64,000 nucleotides of DNA from Procambarus clarkii. Taxonomy: Eukaryota > Arthropoda > Malacostraca > Decapoda > Cambaridae. The translations under genes were made by a program, and so were the position numbers. Location: positions 27,222,477 to 27,286,476 of the forward strand of contig NC_091219.1 of NCBI RefSeq assembly GCF_040958095.1, given 5' to 3'. The notes under the pieces were generated by a model, which did no database searches, had not been told where the DNA came from, and was given only the letters and a program-made list of their open reading frames with translations. Positions 22,015 to 32,318 of the stretch are shown here, piece after piece; position 1 is the first letter of the stretch; every line of letters begins with the position of its first letter.

Positions 22015-23174
22015 CTGACGAGAAAAAAGATGTTAGTGAAACTGAGGGAGAAGTGGTGTTGGAACAAGGAAGAAGTGTTGACTAAACCACACACTAGAAA
22101 GTGAAGAGACGACAACGTTTCGGTCCGTCCTGGACCATTCTCAAGTCGATTGCGAGACTTGTCCAGGACAGATCGAAACGGCGTCGTCTTCACTTTCTAG
22201 TGTGTGGTTTGGTCAACATATTTCAGCCACACTATTGTGACTCCTCGTCTGCACAAGGAAGAAGTGTTGGTGTGTGTTGGAACAAAAGAGAAGTGGCGAT
22301 AGTGGGGGACTGGACAAAATGAAGGCATACAAATTTTCTATCTAAAAAGAGCAAATACTTTTTAACATGAGAACAGTATTCATCTGATCCAATGCTCATA
22401 TAACATCAGTAGCCTGTATTTAACAATGCTCATCTACTTGCCCAGTTCTTGCAAGCCACTTTTTGTTCAAAGTTCAGTACTCACCTCCTAACCCGTTCTA
22501 CATCACTGTTGGTTTTGACATCCTTGCCACCCATGGCAGCTACATCCTCTGGGTTGGCAAAAGCCTGTGGAAGTGTGGCATTTGTTACTGGTAATTCTCA
22601 AACAACAACCACCAATGCTTTTGTAAGCATTGTTATTATTTCAATACTTACTATATTGTTATTATTTTTGTTATTATGCCCCACTTTACCATAATCCTTT
22701 GTGTGCACACACACACACAAAAAAAAAAAGTGGGATAAAATTGCATAATAAATAAGTTAATGTATTCGCTAAATGATTGTACAGTATATGGTTAGTGTGG
22801 CAAATTAATACAATCAATTTAACTCACTATATCGTTGTTCATGTCAAGCAAGGTTCATGTAACAAAGTAATTCTTTGTACGGTATTTGTGCTGAGTGCAT
22901 GAGACAGAATGGATGAAAACCTTGTAGGTTGATGGGAAAGAGAGACCTTGCCTCTCTGGCCATAGCTCTCTCCCTGTAGAGCTATGGCTTTGTGGGAGAA
23001 TGGGGATAGAGACCTTGCAGGAGGGAGTTGTAGCCTTTTGTTAACGTGTATTACCTTGCGGGTAATACGGAAGTAGCCAGTGATTGGTCCCATAAGGAGC
23101 ATCTTGGCAGCCAGTACACCAGACCAGAAGACATAGCTGCTGAACACTGGATTCTCTAGGTTCCACCCAGACAT
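21780..23174 (-). CDS. Mgst1: Microsomal glutathione S-transferase 1-like (MAPEG family), complete in three exons
   Basis: MAPEG proteins are trimeric membrane enzymes of the ER and outer mitochondrial membrane. They conjugate glutathione to electrophiles and reduce lipid hydroperoxides. The coding exons are 23055-23174, 22485-22564 and 21780-22014, joining in phase to 144 residues (155 in the human protein). The N-terminus is MSGWNLENPVFSSYVFWSGV and has a first membrane helix at about 10-33. RITRK-AFANPEDV follows, then the family signature ERVRRAHQNDLENIPVFWV at about residues 62-80. Three further hydrophobic segments complete the chain, which ends TVLYTFW. The redox-sensor Cys of mammalian MGST1 (FANPEDC) is Val here (FANPEDV). 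The ATG is the first in frame after a likely 5'-UTR acceptor at about 23191. A foldback repeat occupies the second intron. The family is certain and orthology to MGST1 is very likely. Confidence 0.95.
22078..22252. repeat. Palindromic foldback element in the MGST1 intron
   Basis: GTTGACTAAACCACACACTA and the bases after it pair with TAGTGTGTGGTTTGGTCAAC over arms of nearly 60 bp. Inside are TTTCGGTCCGTCCTGGACC and its near inverse. The unique tail TTTCAGCCACACTATTGTGA and CTCCTCGTCTGCAC follows. A diverged copy is at 48966-49131 and a tail fragment at 54478-54509. Confidence 0.88.
22485..22564 (-). CDS. Mgst1: MGST1 exon 2
   Basis: This exon has 26 codons plus two bases and encodes AFANPEDVAAMGGKDVKTNS DVERVR with a split Arg. 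The donor is GTGAGT on the minus strand. Confidence 0.94.
23055..23174 (-). CDS. Mgst1: MGST1 exon 1 with start codon
   Basis: This exon has 40 codons from ATG at 23174-23172 to RITRK, with donor GTAATA. An in-frame upstream region with CAACAG just before (minus strand, about 23191) suggests a further non-coding 5' exon. Confidence 0.93.
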
Positions 23175-23990
23175 GTTGCACCTTTTCTGTCTGTTGGAAA
23201 TTTAGTAGTGTAATGATGGTGCTGGTGTTCCACAGCCTTTTCTCTATCTGAAATCATACCAAAGGATTAATAAAAGCCAGAAACAAAGTTAAACAAATTA
23301 ATAACAGCAAATGAATAGGCTGAACATGACACTTGCTTGGTACTCTGGCAGCCCACAGCAGCTGAGGTTTCACTCAACCTGGACACATGAAATAATATGC
23401 AAAACAGCTGTATGCATCATGTTGACAAAGATACAGTACAGTACAGTATTAATAAATTTAAGAGGGAAAGTTGCCATACATCAAATTTCATGTCCAAAAC
23501 ATTAGTCATGATCATAAAAAACAATAATTTACACACAAATTACACTTCCGAGCACCTATCCACAAGTTGGAGAAACATGGGCACTTGCCTGGAGCCATTG
23601 ATCATAACCGAAACATGTGAATCGGCTGAGGAGACACTAGCTGTTGCTGAAACATTGCGAAAACCTCAACACCCAAGAACAGAGAATGGGGCAGTAAACA
23701 AGTGAGAGTGACCCAATGGACTCTCAGAGAGAGATCAAAATGGCAAACTAGCAGGCATGAGGAGCAGCAATGATGCCTGAAACCACAACACACTACACAC
23801 CATCACACTACCAGTTGTCACACACTATACATCATGACTATTTCCTTACAGGCTGTATTTATTTACTTCTACAATATAAACTGATGGAAATAATTACACT
23901 TGAGAAGTTCCATGTCTTATGTACCAATATTGGGATAGTGGGTAGCACAAGGTAGGAAACTATGAAGATGAAATTGGGTACTTTATGGTT
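23175..23990. other. Mgst1: Region upstream of MGST1
   Basis: No recognisable gene. An acceptor-like CTGTTGG (plus-strand view) near 23191 would close a 5'-UTR intron, so the true promoter probably lies further right. Confidence 0.45.
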
Positions 23991-23994
23991 TTCC

Positions 23995-24230
23995 TTTTGA
24001 ATAAAGCATAAGTTAGACAACTTTTTACTTCATTGGGGAATGAGTTCCATAGCCTGGGCCCTTTTATTTGCATGGAGTGTTTGCACAAATTTAGTTTGAT
24101 TGTGGAGGATATCAAAGATAATTATTTCTGATGTGGTGCTCATGGGTTCTATTGCCTCTATCAAGGAAAAGTTTTAGGTCAGGATTAGCATTTAGGAACG
24201 AGGTTTGTACATGTAAATAGGACAAGAGAA
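23995..24230 (-). mobile_element. LINE C-terminal fragment
   Basis: It matches the better-preserved copy at 30547-30770. Words such as GAGTTCCATAG, GCACAAATTTA and GGATATCAAAG recur in the same order. On the minus strand that copy reads GPNLWNSLPKQLKKL, the C-terminal end typical of CR1/Jockey-like ORF2. Confidence 0.75.
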
Positions 24231-24329
24231 TGTGTGGAGTGAGTATGTTTAGCATGTTTAGTGATTTAAACAGAGGGGTTGTGTGTTATCTGATAGTTAT
24301 AATTAGATTACACTATACTGACCAGTACA

Positions 24330-25690
24330 CTACCCACCAGCCCACTGTACCCACAATATGTATCACTATCACAACAGTAGTTTTGTGACACACCACCAAC
24401 ATGGGTTCAGAGATGGTAAATCGTGCCTCACAGGTTTAATAGAATTCTATGACCAAGCAATAAAAATTAGACAAGAAAGAGAAGGGTGGGCAGACTGCAT
24501 TTTCTTGGACTGTCAGAAAGCCTTTGACAAAGTACCCATAAAAGGCTGTTACAAAAGTTGGAGCAACAGGCAGGAGTAAAAGGTAAGGTGCTCCAGTGGA
24601 TAAGGGAGTATCTAAGCAAAGGAAACAGCGAGTAACTGTGAGGGGAGACACATCAGAATGGTGAGATGTCACCAGTGGAGTCCCACAGGGCTCTGTACTT
24701 GGACCCATTCTGTTTCTAATACAGTATGTGTAAATGATCTTCCAGTGGGTATAGACTCATTCCTCTCAATGTTTGCTGATGATGCAAAAATTATGAGAAG
24801 AATCAAGACAGATGAAGATAGACAGAGACTACAGGATGACCTGGACAAACTGGAGGAATGGTCTAGAAAATGGTTGCTAAAGTTCAACTCAGGAAAGTGT
24901 AAAGTAATGAAATTAGGCGAAGGGAGCAGGAGGCTGAACACAAGGTACCATCTGGGAGGTGAAATCCTGCAAGAGTCAAATAGAGAGAAAGATCTGGGGG
25001 TCGATATCACACCGAACCTGTCCCCAGAGGCCCACATCAAAAGGATATCATCAGCGGCATATGCAAGGTTGGCCAACATAAGAACTGCCTTTAGAAACTT
25101 GTGTAAGGAATCGTTCAGGGGCCCTGTATACCACTTATGTCAGACCAATCCTGGAATTGGCAGTTCCTGCCAAGCAGCTCCTACCCGGAGTCCATACCTA
25201 GTTAAACACAAGACAAATTTAGAGAAGATTCAGCGGTATGCCATCAGACTTGTCCCGGAACTGAGAGGCATGAGCTACGAGGAAAGGCTGAAGGAGCTGA
25301 ACCTCACGTCCCTGGAAAACAGAAGAGTAAGGGGAGACATGATAACCACCTACAAAATTCTCAGGGGAATTGACAGGGTTGACAAAGACAAACTCTTTAG
25401 CACGGGTGGGACATGAACAAGGGGACACAGGTGGAAACTTAGTACTCAAATGAGCCACAGAGAAATTTGAAAGAATTTTTTCAGTGTCAGAGTAGTTAGT
25501 AAATGGAATGCATTAGGCAGTGATGTGGTGGAGGCTGACTCCATACACAGTTTCAAATGTAGATATGATAGAGCCCAGTAGGCTCAGGAACCTGTACACC
25601 AGTTGATTGACAATTGAGAGGCGGGACCAAAGAGACAAAGCTCAACCCCCGTAAGCACAAATACGTGAGTACACTGTACCCACCCGCACA
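24330..25690 (+). mobile_element. LINE ORF2 3' half with its 3' tail (CR1/Jockey-like)
   Basis: The plus strand encodes HQHGFRDGKSCLTGLIEFYD, then CIFLDCQKAFDKVP (palm motif A). A damaged PQGSVLGP region follows, then a long frame from about 24658 with VCVNDLPVGIDSFLSMFADD (active-site motif C), KWLLKFNSGKCKVMKLGEG, REKDLGVDI, ISSAAYARLANIRTAFRN, RYAIRLVPELRGMSYEERL and RRVRGDMITTYKI. The C-terminal SFKCRYDRAQ region precedes a tail ending AAGCACAAATACGTGAGTAC. Frame breaks and lost blocks show it cannot move on its own. The tail recurs at 62822-63165 and, inverted, at 53322-53400 and 42950-42985. Confidence 0.92.
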
Positions 25691-25760
25691 CTGTACCCAC
25701 CTGCACTATACCCACCGGCACACTGCACCCACCCGCACACTATACTCAGCCCCAGGTGAT
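25672..25760. repeat. Short minisatellite, about 17 bp
   Basis: GTACCCACCCGCACACT-type units repeat about five times directly after the LINE tail, in C-rich sequence. Confidence 0.7.
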
Positions 25761-25954
25761 ATCTCCACAGAGATTGCCAGTTCAAACCACACCAATAATT
25801 TGCTATAAACGCCATTGTTGGCTAAAAAAAAAAAAAAAAGAGACGAGCTAAATTGATAATACAGTATTTGTTGCTAGTTGTCTAGACACCATAGAGGTAT
25901 ATGGAGCTTATATACGTTGAATAATAGACTTGTTATGTTATATAAGACCCACTC

Positions 25955-26020
25955 ACAAGGGCTGGCGTCGACGCCTGCACGTTCGCCCTCAAAGTCTCCT
26001 ACGGCACTCTCGCCTAAGCA
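25955..26020 (-). promoter_or_regulatory. Mgst1: CpG-rich patch, candidate MGST1 first exon
   Basis: This is a compact cluster of CpGs in AT-rich spacer (GTCGACGCC, CACGTTCGCC, CTACGGCACTCTCGCC). On the minus strand it is followed by CCCTTGTGAGTGG, which could serve as a 5' splice site. It would fit a non-coding first exon about 2.8 kb upstream of the MGST1 ATG. No promoter motif is decisive. Confidence 0.2.
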
Positions 26021-26227
26021 CTTTTTTCTTCTCCATTGTCTAGATTTAAAAATTGTTCAGTACTTTCGCTTTATTTATTCGTAAAATGGGTTTATTGATA
26101 TACATCTAGAAAAGGGTCAAATTAGTTATTCAAAAGAATGAAAGGTATTTAAATTTCAGTTGATCGTGCGTCTGACAGAAGCGTATTGTTTTTTTCTGGT
26201 ATCTTGATACTCGACTTCTAATGATTA

Positions 26228-26416
26228 AGGAACGGGAACCATCAGGAGAAAGCGCCAAGTCATTACGACTATATAACACATGAAAAGGATCAGGATAATG
26301 ATTTGGGATTGGACGGGGAGAAGGAATAGTGCCCAACCACTTGGACAGTCGGGGATTGAACGCTGACCAGCATGAACCGAGACCGTTGCTCTACCGTCCT
26401 GCCCAAGTGGTTGGGT
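26228..26416 (-). mobile_element. tRNA-derived SINE
   Basis: Read on the minus strand, GGACGGTAGAGCAACGGTCT (A box) is followed about 40 bases on by GCGTTCAATCCCC (B box), then CCAAGTGGTTGGGCACTATT and a C-rich body. The copy at 54852-55040 is colinear. Confidence 0.85.
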
Positions 26417-26520
26417 CCCTTTAATGATTAAATTTTAATAAACAGCAAATTACATGCTGTTTATTCAAAACGTGAATTTTCTCAAGTATAAATAAATATA
26501 ATATATTGGCATATTGTGTA

Positions 26521-27128
26521 TATATAGGCATAGGATAGGTTAGGTTAGGTGTTTAGGTTCTGTTGGCGATTATTTGTATTTGTAGTACGTGGGTGAAGCA
26601 TTTATAGCGTTGTGATTCGAACAAAATTCGTCAGTGAAGCACTTGTTCTGGATATGTTCGAATGTCAGCAGTTGTGAGTCGTGTGTAGACCGCTTTTCAT
26701 TCATAAACAGGGGGTTTGGCGGGTGGATGGAATCACTTTTGGATCTTTGTTTGGAGGACGGGCTGATTTATGGCGTTGTGGTTCGAGCAAAATTCGTCAG
26801 TGAAGCACTTGTTCCGGAAATGTTCGAACGTCAGCAGTTGTGAGTCGTGTGTAAACCGCTTTTCATTCATAAACCGCGGGTTTGGCGGGTGCATGGTATC
26901 ACTTTTGGGTCCTTGTTTGGAGGACGGGCTGGGACTTGAGTCGAGGACGGATTGGGAGGACGGGCTGTTACACACGACTCGCAACTGATGACGCCCGAAC
27001 ACTTCCTGAACAAGTGCTTCGCTCGCGTCCTATGTTCGAACCACAGTTCACCCACGTACTTCAAATACAAATAACCGTCAACAGAGCCTAAACACCTAAC
27101 CTAACTTAATCTACGCCTAACTATACAT
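26521..27128. mobile_element. Large foldback element with an internal tandem duplication
   Basis: The terminal arms of about 80 bp are inverted repeats. Left: TTAGGTTAGGTGTTTAGGTT, then TTGGCGATTATTTGTATTTG. Right: CAAATACAAATAACCGTCAA, then CTAAACACCTAACCTAAC. Inside lie two direct copies of a 166-bp unit (about 26607 and 26773), each with TTCGTCAGTGAAGCACTTGT and GTTTGGCGGGTG. A third, inverted partial copy lies at about 26960-27050. No transposase is present. The short frames with repeated SSCESCV words come from the duplication. Confidence 0.85.
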
Positions 27129-27384
27129 AAAATTTTTATGTATAATAATACAGTATTAATTTATATTCGAGATCAAACCAATGTTTAATACACAGTATGT
27201 TAAAATTTATGAATGTGTCTGGGGGGTAGGGGGGGAAGGGACCGTCGCTGCTTTAAACAGCTTAGTGTGAGGACGGGTTGGAGGATTGACTAGGCGCCAA
27301 TCCTTAACTGTATGACTGTTCACCCAGCAGTGAATGGGTGCCTGGTTGATAAACAACTTGGCAGGTCGTATTCCAGGGAAAATT

Positions 27385-27456
27385 AAGATTAAGGGCCTGC
27401 CCGAAATGGTATGTGTGCTAGCAGTTTTACAAGAATGTAAGAACTTTTGTATATAT
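27385..27456 (+). repeat. Short dispersed repeat, 5' part
   Basis: GGGCCTGCCCGAAATGG, then TTTTACAAGAATGTAAGAAC and TTTTGTATATAT. Related copies lie at 36098-36170 and 40576-40640. Here its A/T tail is interrupted by the LTR that follows. Confidence 0.75.
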
Positions 27457-28147
27457 TGTGACGATAATCTCTTTCAAGAGAGATTGAGCCTGTTCTTCCC
27501 TACAAAGTACGTAAAAACAAAAGATAATATAGAAGATACGTACAGCAAGTATCTCCAAAACGTTTTGCCCAGAGAGCAAAACGTATCCAGCACACCGGCA
27601 CACCTGCTAGCTACCGCCACCGTAAACCAGCAAACTACTTGTCCATTGCCTGCCTGTCGCTGATTGGCTGGTGTCCCGTCGCACCTGCCCTCCGCCCTCC
27701 ACCACAAGTTGATGTCTGGGCTGCAGTGGCCCAGTATTGTCAGAATATCTCAGTGCTCCTTGCAGTTGACATCTCTCGCTGGTAGACTAAGCCTTGGCTT
27801 TCGTGTACTAAGGGAGGTGGCAGCTCGAAGCCAATATTCCAGCTCCATTCATATTTATTTTGCTATCACTGTAACTCTCTTGTCTTAACGTAACTTTTCA
27901 TTTGCCAGTGATTATTCATATTATTTTGTTTGTTGACTTGTCTTTTATATTTTATGCTTAACTTTATTCATGTCTTGTTTTTCTAACGTAATTAAAATTT
28001 CATTGTTAAATTTACTTGTGTTTTGTGTGTCTTCCCATTACCTTACCACAGACGAAAGTTCCAGCTTTTTCTCTTTTTTTTCTCTAATGCGACGAATCCC
28101 TGCCCCTAGCTTTTGAAACAGCCGAACACCAACGCTTTACCGTCACA
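27457..28147 (-). mobile_element. Solo LTR fossil (Ty3/gypsy-like), about 691 bp
   Basis: This is a fossil of an LTR retroelement. The ends are TGTGACG...CGTCACA, an inverted terminal pair of TG...CA type. ATAT flanks both sides (27453-27456 and 28148-28151), consistent with a 4-base target duplication, although the site is TA-rich and gives weak evidence. No internal coding region is present. Orientation is uncertain. The clean ends suggest moderate rather than great age. Confidence 0.6.
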
Positions 28148-28254
28148 ATATATATATATAAATAAAATAAAAAAAATAATAATAAGGTTAGATGAATACG
28201 TAGTAGCAAAATTAGAGTTCAACATAATAACTACAATATTATTATTGTAATGGT

Positions 28255-28930
28255 GGTGGACCTCATACCATCCACGTCACAAGATGCGTATGAGGTCCTC
28301 TACCACCCACAAGAAGGGTATAAGGTCCACTACCACCCACAAGATGGATATCAGGGGGGCCACTACCATCCACAAGATGGGCATAAGGTCCAATACCACC
28401 CACAAGATGGGTATTAGGGGGCCATTACCGACCACAAATAAGATGGGTATTAGGAACCACTACCGCCCACAAGATGGGCATAAGGTCTAATACCACCTAC
28501 ACGATGGGTATTAGGGGGCCACTACCGCCCACAAGATGGGCATAAGGTTCAATACCACCCACAAGATGGGTATTAGGGGGCCATTACCGACCACAAATAA
28601 GATGGGTATTAGGGGCCACTACCGCCCATAAGATGGGCATAAGATCTAATACCACCCACAAGATGGGTATTAGGGGAGCCCCTACCGCACACAAGATGGG
28701 TACTAGGTGCCACTACCGCCCACAGGATGAGTACTAGGTGGCCACCACCGCCCACAGCATGGGTACTAGGTGGCCACCACCGCCCACAGGATGGGTACTA
28801 GGTGGCCAGTACCGCCCACAGGACGAGTACTAGGTGGCCACTACCGCCCACAGCATGGGTACTAGGTGGCCACCACCGCCCACAGCATGGGTACTAGGTG
28901 GCCACCACCGCCCACAGCATGGGTAGGGGC
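28255..28930. repeat. Degenerate minisatellite, about 31-35 bp
   Basis: Units of the type CCACTACCGCCCACAAGATG followed by GGTATTAGGGGG occur about 20 times. Variants drift from left (CATAAGGTCC) to right (TACTAGGTGGCC), so the array grew by local duplication. It abuts the GC-rich patch at 28920. Confidence 0.9.
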
Positions 28931-29152
28931 GCCGCCAACAGATGGCACCGTCGGGCGCCGCCACAGTTCCGCCGCGCGCTAATAGATGGCGCCGCCAACA
29001 AAATAGTGTCTGGCCAAATCACAACAAACAGTGGCAGGAGAGGCGGCGCCGCTGACCCATTTGACGGTTTTCTGGCCTCCGTGGCGCCCCAATGGCTACC
29101 TTGCTAGGCCTACAGCGCCTCCATACTCCCACCATGACCCCAGCAGACACAA
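28920..29152 (+). promoter_or_regulatory. GC-rich, CpG-dense candidate promoter
   Basis: This patch has many CpGs and GGCGCCGCC words, unlike everything within 8 kb. It contains two relatives of AGATGGCGCC (28940 and 28985). Near its end, CACCATGACCCC (ATG at 29134) is followed by a donor-like GTAAGG at 29153. It lies about 3.1 kb upstream of the first MIPOL1-like exon and could be its promoter. The ATG does not join in frame to that exon by the acceptors I can see. Confidence 0.35.
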
Positions 29153-29344
29153 GTAAGGCCCATCACCGCCATTACCCACCACACAAGGGGCATCGTCCCA
29201 CAAGGGGGGCATCTTCCCCACAAGAGGCATCTTTCTCTTGACTCATCAGCCTCGTGTGTGTCGTCGGGGGGTGAAGCTGGTATAGCAAGAGCCGCATATT
29301 GCAAAGATAGGTGTGAGGGGTTTTTGGTGGTAGGGGGTGACAGG

Positions 29345-29680
29345 GGTCGGGTGCCATGAGGTCGGGTGCCATGGGGTCGGGTGCCAGGGGGTGGGGGTTC
29401 CCGGGGGTGGGGGTTCCCGGGGGTGGGGTTCCAGATCAGTGGGGGGGGGGGGTGCCGGAAGTGCTTGTGAGTGGGGGGAATGAGAGGTGTCAGGAGATGA
29501 AGTTTATCAGGGAAGGGGGAGAGGGAGCAGCTCTGCCAAGGGGAGGGGAAGGCAGGGAATAGAGCGATTCAGGGGGGACAGGGGGAATGGTGCAATTTGG
29601 TGGGTGTGTTTTGGGGTGGGGGAGTTGGGGCTACCAGGTGGTGAGTGGCAGTCAGGGAAGGGGGGGGGGGAGTGGGAGTT
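29345..29680 (+). other. G-rich tract with G-quadruplex potential
   Basis: Runs of four or more G follow one another closely (GGGGGTGGGGGTTCCC, repeated), with a 12-G run near 29438. Strand asymmetry is strong. Confidence 0.75.
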
Positions 29681-29744
29681 GTATACCCTATTATTACTGT
29701 ACATTGTACATGACTGTCATCACTGGACGTCATTTTACCTGGCT

Positions 29745-30130
29745 ATCAGCTCATCGCTGCAGGCTGTCAGGCCATCGCTGCGGTCCGTCAGGCCATCGCT
29801 GCGGTCCGTCAGGCCATCGCTGCGGTCCGTCAGGCCATCGCTGCGGTCCGTCAGGCCATCGCTGCGGTCCGTCAGGCCATCGCTGCGGTCCGTCAGGCCA
29901 TCGCTGCGGTCCGTCAGGCCATCGCTGCGGTCCGTCAGGCCATCGCTGCGGTCCGTCAGGCCATCGCTGCGGTCCGTCAGGCCATCGCTGCGGTCCGTCA
30001 GGCCATCGCTGCGGTCCGTCAGGCCATCGCTGCGGGCCGTCAGGCCATCGCTGCGGGCCGTCAGGCCATCGCTGCGGGCCGTCAGGCCATCGCTGCGGGC
30101 CGTCTGGCCATCGCTGAGGGCCGTCTGGCC
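29745..30130. repeat. 21-bp minisatellite, about 18 copies
   Basis: The unit is GGCCATCGCTGCGGTCCGTCA. Inner copies are identical; the last few change to GCGGGCCGTC and then CTGAGGGCCGTC. Because 21 is a multiple of 3, open frames run through it on both strands; they are not genes. Confidence 0.98.
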
Positions 30131-30546
30131 ATCACTGTAGGTTGTACCTGTATGTAAACATGACATTGTAGGTCTATCAGCACAGTGCTGTACACTATGA
30201 GCATGTCGCTGTACAGCCAAGAGGCCTGGCCCTTTAGCAGTAATATTCATCTTTAGTAGTACACAAAAATTGCCTTTTAGTGCAGCATTCAACATTAGGG
30301 AACCTGGGTGTATGTACTTTAATATTTGAGGATGTAGTAGAACACAGTATTTCCGAGGCTCTTGGTGCCCCCACCCCACGCTAGTTCTGTGTGCTTCCAC
30401 CTGGTTTTATTTTATTCACTATCATCATATTGATTTATTTTTATTGATTTATATACAAGAAGTGACGTTGGGGTGTGAGAGTACATAACATTGGTGTTCT
30501 CACATTCTTGGAAAGCCACTAACACACATAGCATTTTGGGCAGATA

Positions 30547-30770
30547 AAGCATAGGTTGCACAATTTTTTTAATTGCTTAGGGAGTGAGTTCCATAGATTG
30601 GGTCCTATTATTTGCACGGAGCATTTGCACAAATTTATTCCGACTCTGGGGATATCAAAGGAGATATTTATGTCTGGTGTGGTGCTCTTGGGTTCTATTA
30701 CATTATCAAGGAAGCGTTTCAGATCAGGATTAGTTTGTAAGAACAAGGTTTTGTACATGTGAATAAAATC
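30547..30770 (-). mobile_element. LINE C-terminal fragment
   Basis: The minus strand encodes YKTLFLQTNPDLKRFLDNVI, then INLCKCSVQIIGPNLWNSLP and KQLKKL. This is the WNSLP ending of CR1/Jockey-like ORF2. It is the sister of the copy at 23995-24230. Confidence 0.85.
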
Positions 30771-30959
30771 TAAAATTAGATTTTAGGAATTCCTTTGATG
30801 GATATTGGTAGAACATTGTTCTTATGGTTATTATAAACATAATAAAATTGGCAAATAATTACCTGTGAAGAAATATATACTGTATATTCAAATATTTTTT
30901 GTTGACTAGCAATTTATTCCATAATTCAGAATATGTATACTGTATTATGATTGGCGCTT

Positions 30960-31606
30960 GTGAGAGCTGGCGGTGTGTGGTGCCACTTGTGAGAGCTGGA
31001 GTGTGGTGCCACTTGTGAGAGCTGGTGTAGGGGGGAGTGTGGTGCCACTTGTGAGAACTGGTGTAGGGGGGAGTGTGGTGCCACTTGTGAGAACTGGTGT
31101 AAGGGGGAGTGTGGTGCCACTTGTGAGAACTGGTGTAGGGGAGAGTATGGTGCCACTTGTGAGAGTTGGTGTGGTGCCGCTGGTGAGAGCTGGTGTAGAG
31201 GGGAGTGTGGTGCCGCTTGTGAGAGCTGGTGTAGAGGGGAGTGTGGTGCCACTTGTGAGAACTGGTGTAGAGGGGAGTGTGGTGCCACTTGTGAGAGCTG
31301 GTGTAGGGGGGAGTGTGGTGCCACTTGTGAGAACTGGTGTAGGGGGGAGTGTGGTGCCACTTGTGAGAACTGATGTAGGGGGGAGTGTGGTGCCACTTGT
31401 GAGAACTGGTGTAGAGGGGAGTGTGGTGCCACTTGTGAGCGCTGGTGTAGGGGGGAGTGTGGTGCCACTTGTGAGAACTGGTGTAGAGGGGAGTGTGGTG
31501 CCACTTGTGAGCGCTGGTGTAGGGGGGAGTGTGATGCCACTTGTGAGAACTGGTGTAGAGGGGAGTGTGGTGCCACTTGTGAGAGCTGGTGTAGGGGGGA
31601 GTGTGG
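30960..31606. repeat. 36-bp minisatellite, about 17 copies
   Basis: The unit is GTGTGGTGCCACTTGTGAGA plus ACTGGTGTAGGGGGGA. Variants alternate (AACTGG/AGCTGG/CGCTGG; AGAGGGGA/AGGGGGGA), showing higher-order shuffling. The 12-residue periodic frames are repeat artefacts. Confidence 0.97.
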
Positions 31607-31844
31607 AGCGTGGTGCTTCTTCAGTAACCTGCCTGAAAACAAATCCTTACAATATTGGCAACCTGATAGTGTCTCTGGTGTGACTTGTAGATATTTGATC
31701 ATTGCAGTCCCTGTAGCCTTACCTTGCATATTTCACATTTTCAGTTTTCAGAATTAGTTGTGATTAAAGATTTGCTAAATGCAGTGTTTAATGTTAATTA
31801 GAAAAAGTAATTTTGTGGTAAGTGCAAAGTGAGTGAGTAAAGAG

Positions 31845-31990
31845 CAATGTCACAGGCAGTGACATAGGTTACCATGGTCCAGGGTGTGACAGGTAGTGAC
31901 ACTGGTTACCATGGTCCAGGGTGTGACAGGCAGTGACACTTATTACCAGGGTCCAGGGTGTAAGGGTGTGACAGTGATTACCATCGTTCT
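31845..31990. repeat. 37-bp tandem repeat, about 3.5 copies
   Basis: The unit contains GGTGTGACAGGTAGTGACAC followed by GGTTACCATGGTCCA; the last copy is diverged. Confidence 0.85.
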
Positions 31991-32268
31991 GAGTATGATA
32001 AGCAGCATTACTGTACATTATGTAACACTAGAGTTTTGCCCCCCCCCCCCCCATGAACAATGTAAGATTGGCAATGTTGTATAAAAGTGCTACTCTTGAT
32101 GCAGTAACATGATATTGTATCACTTATCACCTAGATGTTTTCATAAGTCGTCATATTTATATTGCTTGTGCATGTTTATCTTGTGAGATGTATATTGATG
32201 ATGTTGGGTGAACAGGTCTGCCATAGAGAACCGCTCCCCATGTTGTGGATGCCGCCATACTGCAGACC

Positions 32269-32318
32269 ATGGACGACTTTTCTCAGCTTCACCTCACTTC
32301 CCCACCCTCCAGCCTCTC
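32269..32318 (+). CDS. MIPOL1: MIPOL1-like exon 1 with candidate start
   Basis: CAGACCATGGAC is a good start context. The exon encodes MDDFSQLHLTSPPSSL plus two bases, with donor GTGAGT at 32319. The phase fits exon 2. The upstream edge is unknown; AACAG at 32211-32215 could be an acceptor. Confidence 0.5.

Noticed and set aside
26330-26416. Possible functional tRNA gene on the minus strand
   Set aside because: Same reason; a colinear second copy with the same body at 54852 shows it is a SINE.
26634-27091. Repeated short frames with CESCV and RFSFINRG words
   Set aside because: The repetition comes from the 166-bp duplication inside a foldback element, not from a protein domain.
29487-30400. 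Frames above 200 codons on both strands with a 7-residue period
   Set aside because: The 21-bp repeat keeps frames open by arithmetic; no splice site, start context or non-repeat domain supports a protein.
30926-31729. 267- and 236-codon frames with a 12-residue period
   Set aside because: Product of the 36-bp minisatellite; both strands are open, as expected by chance for a unit divisible by three.
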